From positions 620,001 through 684,000 of the forward strand of contig CM031561.1 of the NCBI GenBank assembly GCA_018466975.1: a stretch of DNA of 64,000 nt, read 5' to 3'. The notes below the pieces were generated by a model, which saw only the letters and a list, made by a program, of their open reading frames with translations, searched no databases and was not told where the DNA came from. This document shows positions 36,404 to 47,241 of this stretch, piece by piece (positions within the stretch are counted from its first letter, which is position 1; the number at the start of each line of letters is the position of its first letter). Position numbers and translations under genes: made by a program. This DNA is from Sparassis latifolia (taxonomy: Eukaryota; Basidiomycota; Agaricomycetes; Polyporales; Sparassidaceae).

Positions 36404-37318
36404 ATGCAGCAGGAGACTCGCGATCAGCCCCCAGCTGCAGTACAGGTTCCGGAGGGGAGCGCCATGAGCACCCCCAAACACATCCCCAGTGTTGCCACGA
36501 ACTCTAGTGCTACCACGAGCAGTGCGCGCATCAATAGGCGGCAGACATCGCCTTTCGTTCATGTCGCCGTACTCACCTCTATCGTTGTGCTACCATACTT
36601 GGTGGTCCGGAGACAGCTCGTCTCGATGCGGAGGACAGTGGCACAGATGGGGGCAGCGAACGCTGTGATGCGGCGAGATCTGAAGAGCCTGATGACCGAG
36701 AGCGCCGTGCGGAAGCTTGAGCACCAGAAGGTGTTGGGTTTACTTCGGGAGACGAAGGAAAGCATGGACGTGCTGAAGAGGCTTGCTGAACAGAGAGACA
36801 CAGCGCGGCGGGCAGTGGAGGAGAGGCTTGCGCACGAGGTGCAGGATACGAGACTCAAGCTGGATACTTTGGAAGCCGACGTTCTGGAACGGGACCTTGC
36901 GCGTCAGCATGCAGAGAAGAAGTACCACAGCGAGCTCAAGGCGCTACTTCACGAGAGTCAGTGGTCGAAGTACGCTGCCGCTTGCTGTACTGCCTCCCGC
37001 GCACTCATATAAGCCTCTCATTCAGAGCTCACCTCTCGACTTTAAAAGACCTGGGAACGTCCTTGGCTGATATTGCAGCGTTCATGCATGAGGTGGAGAT
37101 AAAGGAGGGTTACTCTTCATCGAAGGACGACGCTCACGGCATTGAGAGAATCAGACGACTGGCATTGAGGTTCATGCGTTCGGAGAAGGTGAGCATTGCA
37201 GAACCTGCAATGTCCCAAGTTCTGATCACGTCGCATGCCCCACTAGTCGTCTGGAGCATCGAAAAGATCGAAGGCCGACGCTGCATCAGGTCCGGACTCG
37301 GACAAACAAGATCCTTGA
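36404..37318 (+). CDS. Membrane-anchored coiled-coil protein, unknown function
   Basis: Not recognised. The chosen start MQQETRDQPPAAVQVPEG (36404) avoids the long in-frame extension back to 36251. A Ser/Thr-rich leader of about 48 residues is followed by one hydrophobic helix, FVHVAVLTSIVVLPYLVV (about 36556-36609). A charged coiled coil follows (RRDLKSLMTESAVRKLEHQK, LLRETKESMDVLKRLAEQRD, RLAHEVQDTRLKLDTLEADV). Introns at about 36969-37026 and 37189-37246 keep frame into HLSTLKDLGTSLADIAAFMH and a Ser/Lys/Asp-rich tail ending SDKQDP, TGA 37316-37318. Topology suggests a tail-out organelle or ER membrane tether, which is inference only. Confidence 0.6.
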
Positions 37319-37503
37319 AGGAACAACACAAGCTGTACTTGAAAGCTCTGTAGTCAATGATTGAACAGCGACACATTCAGGGAGTGTATTCATACTGATG
37401 TAGACTAGCAATGGCGTTTCCGCGTGTATCCACACATTTCCCGTGCTGACAGTTTTACCTTATCCTTCCATTTTTTCGAGACTATGTAGACACGACATGA
37501 TAA

Positions 37504-38052
37504 TTAACGACGAGGCAATGACAATTTGAATGATGCGGTGACAACCTTGGAAGTTTTTTGATATGGCACGAGGAACTCCTCCATCAGTTGCACGTCCACC
37601 TTTCCCCACCCTGAATAGTCTCCAAGCCTCATCTCCTTACATCTCCGATCGAAGAACGCGAGGTGATACGAGAGGACGGCGGGCCACTCGTACTGCGAGG
37701 CGAGCTTCACGAGGTGACTATTGTATCGGAAGAAATAACAGGGAAGCATCGCCGGCTGTCCATGCGCGAGCCCGTGCAAAGAGAGGATGGAGAAGTAGGC
37801 ATTGAGAGGGACAAGCAGGGAATCAAGTGTCCGATAGATGTCGACGGCCACAGATGTCGCACAAGTACGATCCTCAAGCGAGGCCTCGACAAGATCCCAC
37901 TGCGATTCAAGTATGCGACGCGAGTCGAGCCTGTATATATCGGTGCCATGAAGGTCGTGGTGGATGATAGACACTATCGTGTCATTTTCGACGTGAGGGA
38001 AGAGGTAGAGCAGATCGCGCAGACCTTGTGCTGGTGGATAAGTCTGTGACAT
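37504..38052 (-). CDS. Hypothetical protein, possibly a partial or repeat-derived ORF
   Basis: An uninterrupted frame starts MSQTYPPAQGLRDLLYLFPH (38052; the frame is open to 38115) and ends SFKLSLPRR. The part LPCYFFRYNSHLVKLASQYEW and VLSYHLAFFDRRCKEM, then GDYSGWGKVDVQLMEEFLVP, has the look of short ORFs that recur in agaricomycete genomes, but I could not assign a family. Upstream, a minus-strand frame at about 38140-38240 (GGIFWPLNVEGPAMKLPLHG) may be a detached exon or remnant. It may be a real single-copy gene or a transposon fragment. Confidence 0.4.
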   Translation of the reverse strand: MSQTYPPAQGLRDLLYLFPHVENDTIVSIIHHDLHGTDIYRLDSRRILESQWDLVEASLEDRTCATSVAVDIYRTLDSLLVPLNAYFSILSLHGLAHGQPAMLPCYFFRYNSHLVKLASQYEWPAVLSYHLAFFDRRCKEMRLGDYSGWGKVDVQLMEEFLVPYQKTSKVVTASFKLSLPRR

Positions 38053-38685
38053 CGCCAGCACGAGAGGTGGGGAATAACGGCTATGCGGTACGATGGGAGC
38101 GTGTACGAGATGCAAGAAGTAACGAAGCAGAAAATTTTCGACTATTTCCGAGGAAGGCCGTGTAAAGGGAGCTTCATGGCCGGACCTTCAACGTTCAACG
38201 GCCAGAAGATACCGCCTGGCGCTTCGAGGGAGCCACAATTCAGGGCGTTACTTTGTCCATGCGAGACCGCTTGCGAGCACCGACATATCTACAGCAGTTA
38301 CTGTGATATCGTCGGCAGTAGCTACAGACTTCAGAGGACTTGAACGAGCCTGCGAAGCCCGTTCATGTTTCAGCAGCTCAGTTGTGGCCGAAGCAACCAT
38401 ACCGGAGAGGCGTGAGAGACGTGGCTGGAAGAACTAACTAGTACCTAACCGTGCTTACCCACGCTTTTCTGGTCATTCCAAGTGCACTGCGCATATCCTC
38501 CACGACACCCCTCAAGGTGAGTATCTTCGTTCTTGAACACAGTGTGCATCGTTCTATGGAATACGTTGTGCGAGCAATGTGTGGTGTTCCACTTGCATTT
38601 CCGGTTTTTTTGGCGCACGGAGTCACTCATACATGCTCGCCGAACTTAGCACTGATTGTATTTGGCTTTACCAGACTCCACCAAA
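38053..38685. other. Intergenic region upstream of RPL35
   Basis: 633 bp. It may hold remnants of the neighbouring minus-strand ORF (38140-38240) and the RPL35 promoter with a pyrimidine-rich leader ending CACCAAAATG. No other gene supported. Confidence 0.35.
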
Positions 38686-39232
38686 ATGCCCGGCAAAGTC
38701 AAGGCGTACGAGCTCCAATCTAAGTGAGTCCATAGTTTTTATGCACAGGGTGGCCTGCGTGGCTGACACGGTTATCATGTTCCTAGGTCCAAGAATGATT
38801 TGACGAAGCAGCTCGTTGAGCTGAAGAACGAGCTCTTGGCTCTGCGGGTGCAGAAGATTGCGGGAGGTTCTGCGGCAAAGTTGACCAAGATGTGCGTAAC
38901 ACATTGTCTGCCTATCATCGTCGTTCGTCTCATGAACCTGCTTCAAGCAACACCGTCCGCAAGTCAATCGCACGGGTACTGACCGTTACCAACCAGAAAC
39001 AACGGCAAAATCTCCGCGAGTTCTACAAGAACAAGAAGTATTTGCCTCTTGACCTCCGTGTTAAGAAGACACGGGCAATTCGGCGGCGTTTGACGAAGGT
39101 GCGCAGGGGCATATTCTTAGGCTGACTTATGGTCCTGACAACTATTTGTAGCACGAGGCGTCGCTGAAAACACTCAAGCAGCGCAAGAAGGACATCAACT
39201 TCCCCATCCGGAAGTACGCTGTGAAAGCATGA
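38686..39232 (+). CDS. RPL35: 60S ribosomal protein L35 (uL29)
   Basis: Large-subunit ribosomal protein at the polypeptide exit tunnel. Four exons give [13 protein letters not shown] | [20 protein letters not shown] with [15 protein letters not shown] | [19 protein letters not shown] with [20 protein letters not shown] and [10 protein letters not shown] | [20 protein letters not shown] plus KYAVKA, stop TGA 39230-39232. The total of about 123 residues is normal. The first exon is short, as in many fungal ribosomal-protein genes. The introns (38726-38787, 38891-38967 and 39100-39151) are GT..AG. They could carry small nucleolar RNAs, but none was recognised. Confidence 0.95.
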
Positions 39233-40181
39233 GCTGTGAGGTTGTCAGATGAGGTCGCGGGTCGCATTTGCTTTGAGTATTTCTATTTCTTCTGTATGCG
39301 TACTCCACTACCAGCTCGTCATGCCACGATATGCCATGCATCTTCCTGTACCGGCACAACTCGGAGCTGCATCTCTGGTCACCACGGGAGCACCACAGCT
39401 CCCGAGACCCCCCTTCTACCTGTTGTCGATAGTCGTCGGATGAGTGGGATGCCGCATGTGCGCTGTATCACGCGCCGTCATGCGCCGAAATGCGCTGATA
39501 TTGGCAAGGAGAGAGAACGCGTTGTAGTGATTTGTGTGGAAGAATATTGGCTCGGGAATATTGGGGTCAGGTTGTCTGACGGACCGGCCGGGAGATCAGT
39601 CATCTCCACAGTGCGTCATTCCAGAGCGCTCTCAGGCTCGACTCAGCATCCTCCGAAGTCGCTACCCTGCGCCGTATGCCCCTTTCCTCACCGTCCGTGT
39701 TGTGCTTGAGCTTCACCCTCGTCGCTGTGTTGGTCCCTTCTACCCATCACCGCCGACCCATACATACAACTCTCTGATTTAAGCAAGCACAACACGGCTA
39801 TCACTAGGCCACCCACATCCTTCTCGGAATCCTCTCGCGTTGCCGCAAATCTGCTGCTGGCCCCTCTATCTGATTCTCTGCGGGTTGCATACCTCATACA
39901 CTGGCAACCGATTACTTATTGCTCTCAAGACGGATACGAAACTCTATCATTATTTCTTACGAAATTAACGAACAATGGTGAGTTCCGTTTCGTTCCCACT
40001 GCGTAGGTGGTGTATTTGTCCGTGGGGCACGAGATGTGCTTGATACCGGCGACAGACGTCTTGCACGCTGCACCGGTCTGGTTCACGGCAGAACCCACGT
40101 GTACGCTAGAAGGCGGACGACTGAGTGCGAGCGGACACCAGAAGCTCAGTTTGCCGTCGTCTATCTCACCTCCTACTCCTC
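39233..40181. other. Intergenic region between RPL35 and germinal-centre kinase gene
   Basis: 949 bp with no supported gene. An ATG followed directly by a splice-donor-like GTGAGT lies at 39974-39982 and could be a first exon of the kinase gene, but no in-frame link to 40182 was established. Confidence 0.35.
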
Positions 40182-42570
40182 ATGTCTCCGGCATCCAATC
40201 TGCTGAGGGAATTGAGCGTGTCTGACAATGGCCACGGTTCACAGCGCAGACAACTGACGAAGTCGCCGCCGCCGTCGCCGACTAAAGAGCGGAGGGTAAA
40301 GTCACCGGAGCCGTACCCGGTCCCGAGCAATAACCCTGCCAGTCAGTACACACTGCTGGAGAAGCTCGGGACAGGCAGCTTTGGGACGGTTTACAAGGCA
40401 ATGCATAATGACACCAAGCAAATTGTAGCCATCAAGCAGATCGGTGTGGAATCATGCTATTCATCGTCGGAGCACCCAAATGTTGACTGTAATGTGTTCT
40501 CGCAGATTTGGAAGATTCCGACGACGACATCTCCGAGATACAGCAGGAAATAGCCAACCTTGCACAATGCGACTCGGAGTATGTAACCCGGTACTACGGC
40601 TCCTTCGTGGTGGCCTACAAGTTGTGGATAGTGATGGAATACCTGGCTGGCGGCTCGTGTCTTGACCTACTCAAGCCGGGAGTGTTCTCAGAGGCGCATA
40701 TTGCAGTTATATGTCGCGAGCTTCTCTTGGGCCTCGATTATCTGCACTCCGAGGGTACTATTCATCGTGACATCAAGGCAGCGAATGTGCTGCTATCCTC
40801 CTCCGGGAAAGTTAAACTGGCCGATTTTGGCGTCGCGGCGCAGTTGACTAGCACGCTGAGGCATACATTTGTCGGTACACCTTTCTGGATGGCGCCGGAG
40901 GTCATCCGGCAAGCGGGGTACGACGCCAAGGCTGATATCTGGAGCTTGGGTATCACTGCGATTGAGATGGCGAAGGGGGAACCTCCGTTAGCGGAATACC
41001 ACCCTATGCGTGTCTTATTCTTGATCCCGAAAGCAAAGCCGCCGACATTAGAGGGGCCGTTCTCTGCATCATTCAAAGACTTCGTGTCACAGTGTTTGAC
41101 GAAGGACCCTCTTGCTGTAAGTTGAGTCTGCAGGACTCCGCTATTCAGTTTTCTCATTTGTTCGTATTAGCGGCCAACCACCAAGGAGCTGCTGCAACAC
41201 AAGTTCATCAGGAATGCGCGCAAAACGTCGTATCTTACCGAACTTATTGAGCGGTACCAAGACTACCGCGCGCGTTCGCCCGGTCGCGGGCCACAGATGT
41301 ACCAGGCATCTGTTCGGAATAGTGGCGTCTGGGATGGTACCCTGCGCAGCGACTGGAGCTTCGACACTATCCGCACCTCGTCCGCAATGGGTTCGCTGAG
41401 GAGCATGGCGAAGGACATCATGCCCCCGGGTATGATCCCGGACGAGGACTACGAAGACGATAGGTCTGTGTATACTGAGGACGAGTTGCACGTGTCGATC
41501 AGGACGAGTGCGGCGACGAGGGGGAGCGACGTCGCGATGTCTTCCGCCGCGCTTGGCATGAATATGGCTGCGCAGCATTCGACGGTTATCATTAGACCAC
41601 GCTCACCACCAGTGGACGTGAAGAATATGCCGTCGCTGATGGCGGATAGCTCGTCCGAGGAGACATTGGGGATTGAGCCGTCGACGCCCCAGGATGAGCC
41701 ACAGTCGCCGGAGAGTGTCGAGCCACCCCCGGCCTACACGGGGTCTGTACGTTCAACGCGGCGATCGTCCTTCCAGGCCCGCCATAATCTGGGTACTGGA
41801 ACTGTACTTGGAGAAGCGGACTTAGGGAGCGGTGTGGACACCATCAGGCCTGTAAAGAAGGTGGATACTGTACGATCTTTGCGGATGTCGTCTGAGTTTG
41901 TCGGGTCAACACGTAGCAGGGAGGGCAGTTCATCCGCTCCTCCTTCTCCACAGAGCCAGAAGGGGTCGCATAAGAGAGTTCCGAGCGAGGCCGCGAAGGC
42001 GGGCAAAACGCTTATAGACGAGGTGTTGCTTCCGTTGTTTAACAAGGTAGGCGTAGTGGATGGTGCACGAACGCATGGGACCGTGGATACTAATTGGATC
42101 CTCTCCCTGTAGGCTACGCGAGACGATATGGATGCGCGGGAGATTGAATCTCTGAGCATGATCTCGAGAGGATTTGAGGAGCTGCGAGACGTCAACCCTC
42201 AACTTGCGTACAACATCGTCCTCGACCTCTTATCTGGCATCAACGAGTGCGTGCCATGTTGCTTTGTTTTTATACTGTTTTTGTGCTGCTTCTGACAAGT
42301 TCTCTCAGAAACACTGCAGTACGGCAGCACATCCAGACCGCGCGCGGCCTCTTCCCGCACAAGCGCGTCGTTCGCCGGAGCGAAATGACGTCGCGAGGCC
42401 TCGTCGTCACCGAGGAGGAGGAAATATCCGGCATGCCACCTTCCTCATCGCCACCATCGACCGAGGAGCGGGCCGAGGCAGGCTTGCCGACGCGCAAGTC
42501 GCCCATCGGGGAGCTGCTATATATGCGTTGGCTAGAGGGCCTCCGGCTGAAATGGCCAAGCGTCTTCTGA
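40182..42570 (+). CDS. Germinal-centre kinase III-like Ste20 kinase (Kic1/Nak1/Mst3 type)
   Basis: Ste20-family kinase; Kic1 and Nak1 act upstream of Cbk1/Orb6 kinases with Mo25 and Sog2. The start is [19 protein letters not shown]. After a Pro/Ser/Lys leader the kinase domain reads [27 protein letters not shown] (Lys), then across an intron [99 protein letters not shown] and [40 protein letters not shown] (from about 41171) closes the domain. The long C-terminal part is acidic and Ser/Pro-rich, and ends with a conserved helical region ([37 protein letters not shown]) and [17 protein letters not shown]. Stop at 42568-42570. Introns at about 40441-40505, 41117-41170, 42045-42113 and 42248-42308. 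Confidence 0.88.
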
Positions 42571-45500
42571 AAGTCGCAGCGATGCCTCCGCTCTGGTATG
42601 CTTCGCATTTGGCCCCAATACGGTCGCGCATTATTACTGATGTCCCGTACCCCGGTCCCGAGAGAACTGTATTTGCCGAGACCCCTTGGGTCGTGTCGCG
42701 GTCTTCTGGCGTCCCTCTGTTATCCTGACCGTCCGTTCTTCATCACCTGCATCGTACTGATTTCACGCTCTCTCTCCGCGGACACTTCGGAGTCATATCT
42801 ACAGCCCACCCACCCACCCATCCACTTACTTCGTACGTCGTGCTTGAACACTGCTTTTCGGACACTTCCCGCCGGATGTTCACTTCTCCTCACTCTACTT
42901 CGCATTTTTCGCGTCGTCCTCGCAGTCCATAGGATATCGCATGCTTTACTACATTACTGCATTGTTTGTGTCTACCGTGCCTGCCCGTCTCTTCCATTTG
43001 GGGTCTGTTCGCCGTGGCGTTTTGCTGCCTGGCGCTGTGTTGTTATGTGCTATGTCACGATCATGACCTTATGAAAGAATGTACTTAGTCCATAGACACG
43101 AGGGAGCCCGCCTCGCCAGAGAGGGTAGATTGTGAGCTCTATACCGGTGACACTGTCAGGCGAACAGTTCCTTTTTCTGAACTTTTTCAGTATGACTTTC
43201 TCGATGCATCTGATGCAGTCGTCGCAAGCACCAAATTCAACCTCCAGCGGACATCCCGCCGAAGGAGCTCCACAGGACATCCTAACATCGCGCGCTTTGT
43301 CGGATGAGTCCGACCCACTGTCAGACTAGGAAGATCTGGCTTGAGCTGAACGACGACCGAGTCATCCACGCCACGCAGCGCTGCTCGCAGAAGTCGGACC
43401 TATCGCTTTGAGATGAAACGTGAGCTGTACCCCTTTTGGCCCATTACTCAAGGACGGCAAAGAAGGGCACGCTGTCGAGCGGGCCTGCTCCGCTAGGAGA
43501 ACTAGCACAGGAGCACATATCTGCCTTTCCACTTGGATCCAGTCTTTATAGGTCTCCGAGGAAGTTTGGTACCTGGAGCAGATGCTGGCCCCTGCAGGTG
43601 CAGTTCTGTAGTCGAGATGCCGCTCTGCCACTCCCTTACAGCGGCTCCGGCTGACACGTACCATATCACTATCCAGGGAATGGCGCATGTCACTGAGCAT
43701 TTGATGTGTGCATCTCAGACGCCAGTCTACATCTCGTTTACCTCGACATGTACTTCAGTCCGCGAGTAATTGGCGATCCACTGCAGCGAAACCTTCGAAG
43801 AAGGAAGTGAGTGGCTGCCTGGACTTCTCGAGAGCCTGCCGTTTCTCTGATGGAGTGCACGGACAGCATCGCGCAGGCAACGTCAAATTTCCGCACACCA
43901 ATCTTTGAGGGCATAGGCCCCACATGCACTGTCCACGAGACGTTAGGTCTAACTCGCGACAATAACCAATGTAGAGAAGAACACGCACGTATCGTCTTCG
44001 TACTTCTGCACATTCCCGCGCTTTCTCCCGATCAATTTATTGACGTAGCAATCGCGTCGCTTGCATATCCCTGTTTTGCATTCTTGATCACAACACCGCC
44101 ATTCATTTTCGGGGAATGGTTTTCTTCATGCTTGGTCGTGTATTTCGGGTAAATAGTGTGGCTCATATCTGCACTGATTCGGCGCGTGAGGTCGAAACAG
44201 AGCTCACTTCTTAGTGGAAGGGCAATGCAGTTCACATCGCCTCAAGTGATGAGAACAACTCGGCGCCCGCATAGCTCGCAATGGCATCTACGGCAGAAAA
44301 TCTGTCATGAACGTATCAGTATCGGTATCATGGATCGCAGCAAGGAATATGTATGAACATAGTTGGTTCTCCAACTGAATACGAATTCATTTCCGAGCCC
44401 TCCAAGTGTCGCGGATTGAGTGTCATACAGATGCCTGTAAAGAGCTCAGTGTGACGAAATTGGACTTCGTGCGTACAATTCAAAGTCGTGAATCTCTTCA
44501 TGAGCGATAATTTCCTCCGCTAACACCGCCAGAAGAGTTGGTGGTCATCTTGGATGCTTGTGGCAGACTTCTGAGTCTTATTCTGCGTCCTTGGGCTCTC
44601 CGAGCTCTCATGCGCGGAATTCAATTACGATTCAATCTGGCCGACAATCGGGATCAATTCCATCCCCTGGTTACAGACAAATGTCTCATTCGTAGTCCTG
44701 TCCATTGATGGCAAAGAGTTCAGATATGTAATTTCCAAATGGCAAGAACTGCTCGCAATGGATGGAGAGAGTCGGCATTCTCAGCGGTGGCCTCTCGATC
44801 TTGATGAGCTTCGATGTAAAATCCCCACTTTTGTCATTCAGAACAATTCTGCCCTTTAACAATAAGTCGCGATCTGGCCAGGAATGCCATATGTCATACA
44901 GCTACAGGAGGTAGCTGGCGTCGGATTTCTTTGATACGGGCCGCACCTAAGAAAAAATAAACACCGACGGAGTGAAATGAGGCATCGTACAGTGGTCTCT
45001 TACTCTCAGATTTGGACTATCCACATGGGTAGCCACGATTGACAACCCGGAGCCCAACGTCCATATCTGCGGAATTGTGAAGGCTAGAAGAGTACTCTAA
45101 ATCTTGCTGTGAGGACTCGGAGATAGTCGCCTCAGCAGATCAAGTTTGTGAAATAGTACCTTACCAGCCTTCAGCTCTTTTTCCCAGTCATGCATCTCTC
45201 TGATGTGGCCCCTTGGAAATAAGATAGCGAGGGGACCGAAAACAGTGGGCACACCACTTCCCGAAACCCAGCCTTCGAAGCGACGAGGCTAGTGCACGGC
45301 GTCGGTGACGAGCTGACGAAATTAAGGAACTCCACAGTGGCTTCAACACTGAACTGGTTACATCTTCATCGTCTGAAATAAGTGGCACAAGCGAGGGCGC
45401 GCGAAGCTTAGGTATCGCGATATGTAGTAGCGCATTCCGAGTCGTGCGCAACTCGACATAACGTGACGTGAAGTTCACTAAAATGTAGGAGGACGCGACG

Positions 45501-45629
45501 GCGTGAGAATCCTGAGATAAGTCCGTAGCGCCGCGCGAGCACGGCAGAGCCCGCTAGCTTATTGGGAGAAGGTTGTTTGCGATATGATGATTCGACATTA
45601 GACACCACAAATTGCAGGTTACACAGATT
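42571..45629. other. Gene-poor stretch of about 3 kb
   Basis: The first 500 bp are pyrimidine-rich, probably 3' UTR of the kinase gene. From 43050 to 45600 I find only short frames. Two pieces look like decayed coding sequence: DFLDASDAVVASTKFNLQRT at about 43195-43260 (+), followed after a gap by WLELNDDRVIHATQRC at about 43340-43385; and ELVVILDACGRLLSLILRPW at about 44540-44600 (+). A 96-codon frame at 45188-45478 (-) has no recognisable family. No LTR, terminal inverted repeat or RNA gene was seen. Best read as degenerate gene or transposon debris. Confidence 0.35.
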
Positions 45630-46590
45630 TCAATATACAGATTTCAATTCTCGCTGCATACAAAGTGCAATGGTGTCGGTCTCAATGCCATGTGCTTTGG
45701 CTGTTCTCACCAGCAGGTCCTCGTTGGCATCAGTTGTGAACAGGAAGGATGAGGAATGTATAGGAAACATGGTACTCAATGTATATGCAATATTCGGACT
45801 CAATGACGGGAGACGATGACCGGTAGATTCGCAACCTTGCACAAAGACAGGTTGCGATGACAAAGGGGAACCACCCGCGACGTGCGGGTCAGAACACGAA
45901 GAACTGCCTACACCGTAGGCGCACGTACAATGAGTAGAACCACTATCCGCCATACGGATAGGACACAGAGTACTACCGTTCCGAGAGGGAACAGCCACAG
46001 ACGGAGATCCAACTTCAACGAGATGACTGCCATCGGCAGTGTCGGCGTACGGAGAGAAAGAGGTGCTCGCACCTTCTAAAACAGCAAAGATTTCATCAGT
46101 AACGTAGACAAGTAATAAAAATGCGAGAAATACCATTGAAAGGGTACCGGGGGAAGTAGCTGCCGCCGCACATAGAGGTAGAGGGCGTGCTCGCATCTGT
46201 CACAAGATCATCAGGACTACTGGACATGGGTGAAGAGCATGACGCGCACCGTCGGCGGAGCGCACAGCCATCCATGTGTACCCTTGTGGCGCGTTGAATG
46301 TGTCGAACGGGTCTGGATCCGCGAGTACACCGCCAGAAATGATCGGGCATAATATATCCATCCAGTCGTGCCCAAGAACGATGTCGGGATCCTCAATATA
46401 TCCAACATGTAACGGGTGGTGGGAGGTGTAGTATCCCGTCGTCGACGGTATGACAACTGGGCCGGACACGGTACAGTGCGCAACCCCTGAGATCAGAGAG
46501 ACGGTAGGCGGTAGACCATGCGCCAAGGCGAAACGAGTAGACAGAGTTGACTCCGAGCAGGACACATCCAACAGAACTGAAGCGGGTATT
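45630..46590 (-). CDS. Retropepsin-like ORF, orphan or decayed
   Basis: The frame at 46590-46200 reads PASVLLDVSCSESTLSTRFA and, further on, YIEDPDIVLGHDWMDIL. This order (LLD-x-x-C-S near the N-terminus, then a hydrophobic strand and VLGxDW) resembles the retropepsin-like fold found alone in many basidiomycete ORFs, but the usual catalytic DSG/DTG is replaced by DVS. A good intron (donor near 46137, acceptor TGTTTTAG near 46078) joins PRYPFN in frame to EGASTSFSPYADTADGSHLV, and the frame continues to RELKSVY (45630). However, the PRYPFN exon and the protease-like exon are in different frames, so either a further intron or a frameshift lies near 46240. No start codon identified. Likely a repeat-derived or pseudogenised gene. 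Confidence 0.35.
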
Positions 46591-46699
46591 TCTGCATATG
46601 AGCCGCGTAGCGATTGAGATGCACCTTTTCAGTCGATGGTGGATTACGTGTGCTGTTGCGCCGTGACCCAAGAGGCATGCACCGGCAAAATCCGAGACA

Positions 46700-47241
46700 C
46701 AGGGTAGGGGGAGGGGGGGGGTCTCCGAGGCCCTTAACCGGAAATTATTTCCACCTAAGAAACTGCTAGTAGGAGGTGAGTGAAGGCTTATTCGTATGAG
46801 TCCCATGCCTTACAGTTGAAACCTATGGCAAAGGAAAGCTTGCAACACCTATCGGGGGGTGGTGCTCGGCCGGCGGTAAGGGGGCGGGGTCGGGATCGGG
46901 CGCTTAGTAGGTGTGATGTCGGGTCACAGAGGTAACAAACAAGTGACATACTTACGTAATCCTTTTTTGTAGCTCCTCTTTATGGCAGCCACCAGGGCGT
47001 GGAAAATTCCCACGGGGAGGGGGCCTCGGAGGTCCTTAACCGGATTTTCTGACCTCGTGTGCGGAATTTGATTTTTGCATGCCTCTTGCCGTGACCTGTT
47101 GTGACATCAAACACGTGACTTTGCAAAAATGGCGGGGAGCACGGACAGGTCGATCACCTCTAAGAACCCACTAGCAGAGCTAGCGGGAATTCTCAAAATT
47201 GTCGCGGCGCTTCCTCTCATTGGCTGGTCTGGTCGTCAGCG
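46700..47241. other. Intergenic region upstream of UTP12 with repeated motif
   Basis: Contains the start region of the preceding minus-strand ORF and the UTP12 promoter. Two near-identical blocks, each a G-run followed by GAGGYCCTTAACCGGA, lie in the same orientation at about 46707-46742 and 47014-47044. No gene supported. Confidence 0.4.
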
